Shown: positions 1 through 6,620 of the stretch, piece by piece
Layout: each line of letters begins with the position of its first letter
How positions within the stretch are numbered: the stretch's first letter is position 1
NCBI GenBank assembly: GCA_955652345.1
Contig: CATPBV010000100.1
Span: 1-11,820 of the forward strand
Reading direction: 5' to 3'
DNA from: an uncultured Solirubrobacteraceae bacterium
GTDB taxonomy: Bacteria; Actinomycetota; Thermoleophilia; Solirubrobacterales; Solirubrobacteraceae
DNA length: 11,820 nucleotides
Translations under genes and position numbers: made by a program
The notes under the pieces: model-generated
Told to the model about the DNA's origin: nothing
Seen by the model: only the letters and a program-made list of their open reading frames with translations
Databases searched by the model: none

Positions 1-483
1 GGCACAGACAGGGCCCGGTTCCTCGCACGCCACGGTGATGTCGGTGGGGAGCCAGGCGACCTCGTCGACCTCGACGGTCGCGTTCTCGGCAGACATCGAG
101 GCCAGCACCGCTTCACGGTCGGCCAGCGACGGGGGATCGGATTGGCCGGGAGCGAGCCACTGTACGTCCTCGCCAAGGATGCCACTGCCAATCGAGTGAC
201 GGTCGGGCCTCGACGCGAGCTGGGTTGCGCCGAGGTCGCGGTTCGCGATGCCCGCCTGCATCGGCCCGGCGGGCGGGTCGATCGCGTCAAGCTCCGCTAT
301 CGCTCGCGGGCGCTGCGCGCCCGGCTGGAGGGGGCGCCGGCGGCCGGTCGGCACGCGTCGCTGTCGCTCGCGCTGGGCGAGCAGGCAGAGGCCGTCGCGC
401 CCGGGCAACTCGCGTGCCTGATGGACGGAGAGCTCGTGATCGGTTGGGGAACGATCGCCCGCGGCGCAGCCGTCAGAGGCTAG
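1..483 (+). CDS. mnmA: tRNA-specific 2-thiouridylase MnmA, 3' part (5' end outside the window)
   Basis: MnmA (TrmU) uses ATP and sulfur relayed from a cysteine desulfurase to make 2-thiouridine at wobble position 34 of the tRNAs for Lys, Glu and Gln in the cytoplasm. The frame is open from base 1, so only the last 160 codons are present, ending at TAG 481-483. The start of this part shows the family's linker motif, with a FLARHG segment, then VDLDGRVLGRH, FTVGQRRGIGLA and EPLYVLAKD. These mark the end of the central domain and the start of the C-terminal beta-barrel domain. The barrel continues with VGPRREL and ends with VAPGQLACLMDGELVIGWGTI, a typical MnmA ending. The N-terminal ATP-pyrophosphatase domain and both catalytic cysteines lie upstream and cannot be checked. 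The gene converges on the GH6 gene and overlaps its stop by 11 bp. An internal TTG at 142 lies inside the conserved domain and is not the true start. Confidence 0.93.
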   Translation, partial: GTDRARFLARHGDVGGEPGDLVDLDGRVLGRHRGQHRFTVGQRRGIGLAGSEPLYVLAKDATANRVTVGPRRELGCAEVAVRDARLHRPGGRVDRVKLRYRSRALRARLEGAPAAGRHASLSLALGEQAEAVAPGQLACLMDGELVIGWGTIARGAAVRG

Positions 484-1996
484 TTCGCCTGTGGTGCCGC
501 CGCGTGCGACGCACCCGGGCGTGCTCGCCAACCGACCGGTGATGGCGCCGCGCGCGAACGACTCTCCGGTGCTCGATCAGCACGCGCGGGCCGAAGTTGA
601 AGACCGCGTTGCGAACGAGCATCAGCCCGTAGTGCGCCCAATAGCGTCCGGTCGGAGGCGCGCCCGGCACGCAAGCGCCTCCCGACTCTCCCGGGTTGCT
701 GGTCCATGCGAACGCGTCGACGCTGGCGAAGCCGGTGTTGGCGGTGGGCAGTGGCCCGAGTCCCCGTCCGGGGGGGTTGCAGAGCACTTCGTTGCCCTGG
801 TGCACCGGGTCCGGCGGGACCAGCGGGCCGCGACCGTTCGCGCCGGTGTTTATGACGAAGTGCTTGCCGCCGGTCATCCGGGAGATCGCTTCGCCGTAGC
901 GGATCTCGCGCCCGGTCCGGTCGAAGTGCGTCGCATTCAGGAAGAACCCTTCGATCTGCGAGACGCCGGCCCCCTGAAGTAGCCGTGCGGTGTCGCGCGC
1001 GGGAACTGCATCCGCCGCGCCGGCGTCGAGATAGATCACCAGGTGCGGGCAGTTGGCGGTCAGCACACCGATCGCGTCGTGCAGCTCATTCATCCGAACC
1101 GCCACTCCCTGGCGGCTCAGGCAGCCGGTGGTAATCAGCGAGTCCATCTCGAGGAACAGGACCGCCCGGTAGCTGCCGACTCCCTGTGAGAAGCGCTCGA
1201 TGAAATCGTGGTAGGCGAGCTGGTCGCCCGGCGGGTCGGCCCAGTGGCCGCAGTGCCCATCGACGACCCGGTAGGTCGAGAGCATCGGGACGGTGCCCGG
1301 CTCGAGTGCGGCGGCGGTCGTGAGGTAGCGGTTGACGAACACACCGACGTCATTCCCGCTGAACCTGCCGAACCGAGCGGTTCCTGGCTCGCGCGCGATC
1401 ACCCCCAGCGCGTGGAACTTCCGGGTGCGGGCCAGAATCGAAACCGGCCTCGACTGGTCGACGTAGAACGTGGCACTCGCCAGTGGGTTGCCGGCTGGCG
1501 GCGGCGTGGAGAGGTCCAGGGGGTTGGCAGGGTCGCGGGGGGTGGCCGCGTCGTCATTGATGATCGTCAGCGTCGCCGTCGAGGGATCCGCCGTCCCGAT
1601 CGGCGACGGACCGAACAGCGAGACCTGGATCGTCTTGTCGAGGCCGCTCCAGCCGTGGTCGACGATCGGCACGTCGAACGTCTGGCTCTTGACCCCGGCC
1701 GGGAAGTCGAGCATCCCCTTGCCGGACGTGTAGTCATATCCGGTTTGCGCGGTGCACTCAGCAGCGCCGCACGGATGGCCGATCGACAATGCGATGTAGC
1801 GGATCTGCGCGTCCATGCTGGCGTTCGAGCGCTCGACCGTGATCGTCGCGGCGCCGGCGTTCTCGTGAACGAACAGCTGGGTGGACTGGAGGTGGAAGCC
1901 GCGCGCATCGAACTGCGATGCGTTCGCGGCCGAAGGCAGAACCACCGATCCGAGCGCCGTCAGGGCGAGCAGCGCGAATCGGCGTAGCGCGGCCAT
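473..1996 (-). CDS. secreted Calx-beta / glycoside hydrolase family 6 protein with basic C-terminal tail
   Basis: This 507-residue protein is probably exported. Residues 1-26 are a signal peptide (RR, a hydrophobic run, then likely cleavage after ANA at 24-26). Residues about 30-148 resemble a Calx-beta domain, ending in the typical ATLTIINDD strand. Residues about 170-467 are a glycoside hydrolase family 6 domain (cellulase-type fold): LEMDSL at 282-287 holds the expected acid D285, YLDAGA at 322-327 holds D324, GFFLNATHF lies at 350-358, and CNPPGRGLGP lies at 406-415. Cysteines 249, 292, 406 and 442 fit the two family disulfides. By alignment from memory with Trichoderma Cel6A, D175 becomes H248, K395 becomes S433 and D401 becomes G439, so activity and substrate are uncertain. 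Residues 471-507 are Arg/His rich. It is the only minus-strand gene here. ATG 1996 is chosen because it directly precedes the signal peptide; no clear ribosome binding site is visible. Confidence 0.85.
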   Translation of the reverse strand: MAALRRFALLALTALGSVVLPSAANASQFDARGFHLQSTQLFVHENAGAATITVERSNASMDAQIRYIALSIGHPCGAAECTAQTGYDYTSGKGMLDFPAGVKSQTFDVPIVDHGWSGLDKTIQVSLFGPSPIGTADPSTATLTIINDDAATPRDPANPLDLSTPPPAGNPLASATFYVDQSRPVSILARTRKFHALGVIAREPGTARFGRFSGNDVGVFVNRYLTTAAALEPGTVPMLSTYRVVDGHCGHWADPPGDQLAYHDFIERFSQGVGSYRAVLFLEMDSLITTGCLSRQGVAVRMNELHDAIGVLTANCPHLVIYLDAGAADAVPARDTARLLQGAGVSQIEGFFLNATHFDRTGREIRYGEAISRMTGGKHFVINTGANGRGPLVPPDPVHQGNEVLCNPPGRGLGPLPTANTGFASVDAFAWTSNPGESGGACVPGAPPTGRYWAHYGLMLVRNAVFNFGPRVLIEHRRVVRARRHHRSVGEHARVRRTRRHHRRTSL

Positions 1997-2075
1997 CCGG
2001 GTTGACGTCGGAAAAGCACGCTAAACGCTTGAGAATCGGTGCGAAAGTGTCCATGTTGGGTGGACGGAACGTGCC

Positions 2076-2081
2076 TACACT
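2076..2081 (+). promoter_or_regulatory. candidate -10 box of a leaderless alaS promoter
   Basis: TACACT fits the TAnnnT consensus of a -10 element and lies 7 bases before the A of the alaS ATG at 2089, which places transcription start at or next to the start codon. No Shine-Dalgarno sequence precedes that ATG, as expected for a leaderless mRNA, a form common in actinobacteria. The -35 region is weak: TGTTGG at 2054-2059 has a 16-base spacer. This is a pattern match plus inference, with no transcript evidence. Confidence 0.5.
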
Positions 2082-2088
2082 CCTGCAA

Positions 2089-4731
2089 ATGACCTCGGAT
2101 GAGATCCGGCGGACGTTCCTCGAGTTCTTCGAGCAGCGCGACCACAAACGCCTGCAGTCGGCGTCGCTGATCCCTACCGAACACGATCCATCGGTGCTGT
2201 TCACGATCGCCGGGATGATGCCGCTGAAGCCGTACTTCCTCGGGGCCGAGCGTCCTCCGTATCCGAGGGCGACGAGCTGCCAGAAGACCTTCCGCACGGT
2301 GGACATAGAGCAGATCGGGTTGACCTCCCGTCACCTCACGTTCTTCGAGATGCTCGGGAACTTCTCGTTCGGCGACTACTTCAAGCGCGAGGCAGCGCGC
2401 TTCGCGTGGGATCTGTCAGTCGATGGATTTGGCCTGCCGGCGAAGGACATCTGGGTGACCGTGTTCGCGGGCGACGAAGAGCTCGGGCTGGGACCTGACG
2501 AGGAGGCGATCGACGTGTGGCTCGAGATCGGCGTCCCGCGCGAGCGGATCGTCGAGTGCCCGCGCTCGGAGAACTTCTGGCAGATGGGGCCGACGGGCCC
2601 ATGCGGACCGGATTCCGAGCTGTATCTCGACCGCGGTGTGGACCGGGGTAGACCGGAGGACCTTCCGGGCGAAGAGAACGAACGCTTCCTCGAGTACTGG
2701 AACCTCGTCTTCATGCAGTACGACCTCGACGAGGGCGGCGGGCTCACACCGCTGCCCGCGCGGAACATCGACACCGGACTGGGGCTGAATCGGTTCGCGG
2801 CGATGCTCCAGAACAAGCCGTCGGTATTCGAGACCGACCAGGTTTGGCCCCTGATCTCGCTTGGTGAGGAGCTGTCAGGCAGAAGGTATGGCGCTGAGTT
2901 CCGGACCGACCGGGCACTTCGGATCCTCGCCGACCACAGCCGTTCGATGTCGTTCCTCGTCGCGGACGGGGTGGTCCCCTCTAACGAGGATCGTGGCTAC
3001 GTCCTCAGGCGGATCATGCGCCGGGCGATCTTGCAGGGCCGCAAGCTCGACATGGACCCGGGCTTCCTCACGCGGTACGCCGAGCGCGTGACGGAGCTGA
3101 TGGACGCAGCCTATCCCGAGCTGAACGACCAGCAGGACTCGGTCCGCAAGTGGCTCAGCGCCGAGGAGGAGGGGTTCGGACGAACGCTCGAGCAGGGCAC
3201 GAAGCTGCTCGACCAGCTGATCACGCGTGCGATCGGGTCGGGCGCCGAGGGGATCTCCTCCCGGGATGCGTTCGTCCTCCACGACACTTACGGGTTTCCA
3301 ATCGAGTTGACGCTCGAGATCGTCGCGGAGCACGAGCTTGGCGTGGACGAGGAGGGGTTCGAGGCGCTGATGGACGAGCAGCGCGACCGCTCACGACCGG
3401 GCGCACGCGGCGCCCTCGCAGGCGGCCTGCGGGAGCGTGCGCTTGTGCTGACTGCCGAGGCCGGGTTCCAGACCGACTTCGTCGGCTACGAGACGACCGA
3501 TCGGGACACCAGCGTCGGGGCGGCGGCTTCGCAGAACGGCACGGTGCTCGTGAAGCTGGTCGAATCTCCTTTCTACGCGACCGGTGGAGGTCAGGTGGCC
3601 GACTCGGGGTTCGTGGAGTGCGATGACGGCGACTGCCTGGCCAGGGTCCGCGACGTGCTGCGGCTCGGAGACGATCAGGTGGTGGCGGTCGAGCTCGAGC
3701 GCGGAGAGTTGCGGACCGGCGAGCGCGTGCGGGCCCGCGTCGATCGCGCCGCTCGGCACGCGACCGAGTGCAACCACACAGCGACTCACCTGCTTCACGC
3801 GGCCTTGCGCCAGCAGCTCGGCGCTCACGTCCGGCAGGCCGGCTCGTATGTGGGCCCCGACAAGTTGCGCTTCGACTTCACCCACGTCGCTGGGCTGACG
3901 GCGGACGAGCTCGCGGACGTCGAGGACCAGGTGAACGCCTGGATTCTCGAGGCTCAACCGGTCAGGGCTCTCACGACGACGCTGGCGGAGGCGCGCCGTC
4001 TCGGGGCGATGGCGCTGTTCGGCGAGAAATACGGCGACGTCGTCCGCGTTGTCGAGGTCGGCGACGGATCCTTCTCCCGGGAGCTGTGCGGCGGGACGCA
4101 CGTTCGCAACACTGCGGAGATTGCGCTGTTCAGGATAGAGAAGGAGACTTCCAGCGCAGCGAACGTGCGCCGCATCGAGGCGGTGACCGGTCCCGTCGCG
4201 GTGACCCTCGTCCGCGACCGCGATCGGCGGCTAACGGAGGCAGCGGAGCTCTTGCGTGTGACCCCGGAGCGTGTCCCGAGCGCGGCGTTGGAGCTGCGCG
4301 AACGTGTGCGCACCCTCGAGCAGGGCGCTCGCAGGGAGAGCTCTGATGGCGGGGTCGATCTCGACGGCTTGGTCGAAGGCGCGTCCGAACATGATGGCGC
4401 CCGCGTGCTGACGGCCGTGGTTGCCGCCAGCAGCGCCGACGCCTTGCTGGACATCGCCGACCGGCTGCGCAACCGGCTTGGCGACGCCGTGATCGTGCTG
4501 GGCTCGGCGAGCGACGACCGCGTCGATCTCGTCGCGAGCGTGGCACCATCGCTGGTCGACCGTGGGGTACGCGCAAACGAGATCATCAAGGTTGCGGCGG
4601 CGGCCGTCGGCGGCGGTGGAGGAGGCCGTGAGACGCTGGCGCGCGCCGGGGGTCGTGACGCGGACAAGCTCCCCGTGGCGATCACGGCGGCCCGCGAGGC
4701 CGTCGAGGCGGCTCTCGCCGGCAGCCGGTAG
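2089..4731 (+). CDS. alaS: alanine--tRNA ligase AlaRS, full length
   Basis: AlaRS charges tRNA-Ala with alanine in the cytoplasm and hydrolyses mischarged Ser- and Gly-tRNA-Ala. The 880-residue product has the usual bacterial length and domain order. The class II aminoacylation core covers about 1-245, with RHLTFFEMLGNFSFGDYF at 81-98 and the NIDTGLGLNRFA segment at 226-237. The tRNA-recognition helical domain extends to about 450. The editing domain, about 455-700, carries the zinc/active-site residues H563, H567 (HTATH), C667 and H671 (CGGTH), almost the same numbering as E. coli AlaRS. A C-Ala domain ends the protein, with a six-glycine run at 841-846. The frame is open back to 1918, but ATG 2089 (MTSDEIRRTF) matches the normal family N-terminus and lies just after a -10-like box; ATG 2053 and GTG 2071 are possible but less likely. 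It heads the co-directional run, with ruvX 4 bp downstream. Confidence 0.97.
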   Translation: MTSDEIRRTFLEFFEQRDHKRLQSASLIPTEHDPSVLFTIAGMMPLKPYFLGAERPPYPRATSCQKTFRTVDIEQIGLTSRHLTFFEMLGNFSFGDYFKREAARFAWDLSVDGFGLPAKDIWVTVFAGDEELGLGPDEEAIDVWLEIGVPRERIVECPRSENFWQMGPTGPCGPDSELYLDRGVDRGRPEDLPGEENERFLEYWNLVFMQYDLDEGGGLTPLPARNIDTGLGLNRFAAMLQNKPSVFETDQVWPLISLGEELSGRRYGAEFRTDRALRILADHSRSMSFLVADGVVPSNEDRGYVLRRIMRRAILQGRKLDMDPGFLTRYAERVTELMDAAYPELNDQQDSVRKWLSAEEEGFGRTLEQGTKLLDQLITRAIGSGAEGISSRDAFVLHDTYGFPIELTLEIVAEHELGVDEEGFEALMDEQRDRSRPGARGALAGGLRERALVLTAEAGFQTDFVGYETTDRDTSVGAAASQNGTVLVKLVESPFYATGGGQVADSGFVECDDGDCLARVRDVLRLGDDQVVAVELERGELRTGERVRARVDRAARHATECNHTATHLLHAALRQQLGAHVRQAGSYVGPDKLRFDFTHVAGLTADELADVEDQVNAWILEAQPVRALTTTLAEARRLGAMALFGEKYGDVVRVVEVGDGSFSRELCGGTHVRNTAEIALFRIEKETSSAANVRRIEAVTGPVAVTLVRDRDRRLTEAAELLRVTPERVPSAALELRERVRTLEQGARRESSDGGVDLDGLVEGASEHDGARVLTAVVAASSADALLDIADRLRNRLGDAVIVLGSASDDRVDLVASVAPSLVDRGVRANEIIKVAAAAVGGGGGGRETLARAGGRDADKLPVAITAAREAVEAALAGSR

Positions 4732-4735
4732 GACC

Positions 4736-5167
4736 ATGCGCGTGCTCGCCCTCGACTACGGCGCCGCAAGCTGCGGCTGTGCCGTGAGCGATCCGACCGG
4801 TGTCCTCGCGTCGCCGATCGATCCGGTGTCGGCTCCGGGTTCACGGCGCGGGCTGGGACGGCTGCGAGCGCTTGTCGGTGAGCTCGGGGTGGAGCGCGTC
4901 GTGATCGGCCTTCCGCTGTCGCTGAGCGGCGACGACTCGGACCAGACGGCCGAAACGCGGGCGTTTGCGCGAACGCTGGCGGCGGCGCTGCCGGTGGAGG
5001 TCGAGCTCTACGACGAGCGGTTCACCACGCGCCTGGCGCAGCGGGCCGGCGGCCTGGGCAGCGAGCACTCACGAGCGGCCGCTCATCTGCTCGAGACGTG
5101 GCTCGCCGCGCGCGCTCAGCGCGACGCCCGCGACGAGCCATCCGCGCGGGAGCGCGCACATGGCTGA
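4736..5167 (+). CDS. ruvX: RuvX/YqgF-family nuclease (putative pre-16S rRNA nuclease)
   Basis: YqgF/RuvX proteins have an RNase H-like RuvC fold. In E. coli YqgF is implicated in 16S rRNA 5'-end maturation, and a resolvase-type role has been proposed in other bacteria. The 143-residue product has the usual length and motifs: LALDYG at 4-9 with acidic residue D7, VVIGLPLSLSG at 55-65, and YDERFTT at 92-98. The last family motif usually has an Asp before an AA-x-x-hydrophobic-L run. Here it reads EHSRAAAHLLETWL from 110, placing H111 where Asp is expected. Thermus RuvC also uses a His at its corresponding metal site, so the enzyme may still be active. The ATG lies 4 bp after the alaS stop, and a weak AGGA overlaps that stop, which suggests coupled translation. 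The last 20 residues are charged and outside the domain. A longer frame starting at 4562 overlaps alaS and is rejected. Confidence 0.93.
   Translation: MRVLALDYGAASCGCAVSDPTGVLASPIDPVSAPGSRRGLGRLRALVGELGVERVVIGLPLSLSGDDSDQTAETRAFARTLAAALPVEVELYDERFTTRLAQRAGGLGSEHSRAAAHLLETWLAARAQRDARDEPSARERAHG
5148..5152 (+). promoter_or_regulatory. Shine-Dalgarno sequence for mltG inside the ruvX end
   Basis: GGGAG lies 7 bases before the ATG at 5160, within the last codons of ruvX. It supports choosing ATG 5160, which overlaps the ruvX stop by 8 bp, over upstream in-frame starts that would overlap ruvX far more. Confidence 0.55.
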
Positions 5168-6620
5168 CAGCGAGCGGTCGGCGCAGGAGCGCGAGGCCGC
5201 CCGACTCGAGCGCGAGCGCCGGCGGGCCCAGCAGCGAGGAGAGGCGGTGGTCGACGAGTCGGCGGTCTCACCGGATGGCCGCGGCGCGGAGCCGCCGGAG
5301 CTGGAGCACGGCGCGCCCGAGCTGGATCTCGGCGGCGCCGAGCCGCCCGAGCTCGATGGTCACCGGCCCGTGATCCCAGCGCCGGACCTCGACGACGAGC
5401 CGACCGATCAGCCCACCGGCGAGGGCCTCGAGGCCCCGCTGGGCACGCGGCGCGCCACGCATCTGGACCGGTTGCGCACCCAGGGGCGGCGCGGCGAGCG
5501 GGCGCCTGTGCGGCCGCGTCGCGGCCGGACCTCGCCGGTCCGCCGCCGCGCGCGGACCCTCGCGCCGAGCCGCAGCTCCTGGGTCGGACGAGCCTTGTCG
5601 GTGGTGGCGATCCTTGTCGGCGTTCTCGTGATCTGGTTCCTCGTGGAGCTGTTCCAGCCCTTCCACGGATCAGGTCAGGGCAGGATCACCGTGACGATCG
5701 CACCGCATTCGGGCGTCTCGCAGATCGGCGATCAGCTCGAGCGGGACGGTGTGATCTCGTCGAGCTTCTTCTTCAATCTCCGAACGATCCTCGCCGGCGA
5801 CCGCGGCAGCCTGCTGGCTGGTACCTACACGTTGCATCGCGACATGAGCTACGGCGACGTGCTGGCGGTCCTCACAACGCCTCTGCCCGCCGCGAAGGTG
5901 ACCAGCGTGACGACCGTGCCCGGCGAGACCCGTGCGCAGATCGACGCGCTGCTGCGCTCGCAAGGGGTCAAGGGCAGCTACCGCTCCGATACGAGGCACT
6001 CGCCGTTGCTCGATCCGGTCGCCTACGGAGCCCCGCGCTCGACGCCGACGCTGGAGGGCTTTCTGTTCCCGGACACGTTCCAGCTGCGCTCGCCGATCTC
6101 GATCCCGGCGCTCGTGGCGGACCAGCTCAAAGAGTTCAAGAGGGTGTTCGCGACCGTCAAGGAGAGCTACGCCCGTAGCCAGAACCTGACCCCCTACGAC
6201 GTGCTGATCGTCGCATCGATCATCGAGAAGGAGGCAGCGACCGCCCGTGACCGGCCGCTGGTTGCCGCGGTCATCTACAACCGGTTGCGCCACCACATCC
6301 CGCTGGGGATGGACTCGACGACCCGCTACGAGTTCAACGACTACAACAAATCCTTGACCCAATCGCAGTTGGCCTCGCCTTCGCCCTATAACACGCGCCT
6401 GCACGTGGGGCTGCCTCCTACGCCGATCAGCAATCCCGGCCTCGCCGCCATCGAGGCCGCCGCGCATCCCGCGCACGTCAACTACGTCTACTTCGTGGCC
6501 AAAGCTTGTGGCAACGGGGACCAGCGGTTTACCGCGAGCTACGACCAGTTCCTTACATGGTCGGCCCAGTACCAGGCAGCGCGCGCCAGTAACGGCGGAC
6601 GCTTGCCGGCGCATTGCTAA
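5160..6620 (+). CDS. mltG: endolytic murein transglycosylase MltG, with long cytoplasmic N-terminal region
   Basis: MltG is a membrane-anchored lytic transglycosylase (YceG-like family) that cuts nascent peptidoglycan glycan strands and is thought to set their length. The 486-residue product is longer than E. coli MltG (about 340) because of a 140-residue N-terminal region. That region begins with a charged Glu/Arg helix (5-28), continues with acidic Pro-rich units around EPPEL at 44-48 and 61-65, and ends in an Arg-rich stretch (97-139). One membrane segment follows at about 142-164, giving an N-in topology. The outer part has a LysM-like region around 175-240, LEGFLFPDTF at 298-307, and the catalytic ASIIEKEA at 352-359, where E356 is the likely catalytic Glu. 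PLGMDSTTRY (381-390) and GLPPTPISNPG (417-427) are further family motifs. Its start overlaps the ruvX end by 8 bp. Confidence 0.95.
   Translation: MADSERSAQEREAARLERERRRAQQRGEAVVDESAVSPDGRGAEPPELEHGAPELDLGGAEPPELDGHRPVIPAPDLDDEPTDQPTGEGLEAPLGTRRATHLDRLRTQGRRGERAPVRPRRGRTSPVRRRARTLAPSRSSWVGRALSVVAILVGVLVIWFLVELFQPFHGSGQGRITVTIAPHSGVSQIGDQLERDGVISSSFFFNLRTILAGDRGSLLAGTYTLHRDMSYGDVLAVLTTPLPAAKVTSVTTVPGETRAQIDALLRSQGVKGSYRSDTRHSPLLDPVAYGAPRSTPTLEGFLFPDTFQLRSPISIPALVADQLKEFKRVFATVKESYARSQNLTPYDVLIVASIIEKEAATARDRPLVAAVIYNRLRHHIPLGMDSTTRYEFNDYNKSLTQSQLASPSPYNTRLHVGLPPTPISNPGLAAIEAAAHPAHVNYVYFVAKACGNGDQRFTASYDQFLTWSAQYQAARASNGGRLPAHC
5283..5363 (+). repeat. imperfect in-frame repeats encoding EPPEL-type units in MltG
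   Basis: Three short, imperfect units rich in Glu, Pro, Leu and Gly follow one another in MltG residues 42-68: one around EPPEL (44-48), a shorter APEL unit (52-55), and a second EPPEL (61-65). They lie in the cytoplasmic region before the membrane segment. The DNA units are related but not identical, which suggests old duplication or composition-driven drift. Confidence 0.5.

Noticed and set aside
436..456. GATCG / CGATC inverted repeat near the mnmA end as a terminator
   Set aside because: It is a five-pair stem with a 9-base loop inside conserved mnmA coding sequence and without a T tract.
1208..1987. Open plus-strand frame of 259 codons lying antisense to the GH6 gene
   Set aside because: The opposite strand has a signal peptide and recognisable Calx-beta and GH6 motifs. 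This frame is rich in Arg, Gly and Val without motifs, as expected for a mirror frame in high-GC DNA.
2002..2027. Promoter formed by TTGACG and TAAACG on the plus strand
   Set aside because: The spacer is only 14 bases, so the pair is not a good sigma-70-type promoter; the TACACT box nearer alaS fits better.
1997..2040. Promoter for the GH6 gene on the minus strand (TAGCGT as -10)
   Set aside because: No matching -35 lies 16-19 bases upstream and no leaderless spacing fits. A promoter must exist but cannot be placed from this sequence.
1918..2088. N-terminal extension of alaS by 57 codons
   Set aside because: The extension overlaps the 5' end of the minus-strand gene, has no AlaRS homology and would include the likely -10 box. 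ATG 2089 gives the standard N-terminus.
1997..2088. T-box or other amino-acid-sensing leader before alaS
   Set aside because: The gap is only 92 bp, shared by two divergent genes, with no T-box consensus or terminator/antiterminator stems visible.
3954..4844. Open minus-strand frame antisense to the alaS and ruvX junction
   Set aside because: It is Ser/Arg-rich shadow sequence crossing two real genes, with no domain or ribosome binding site.
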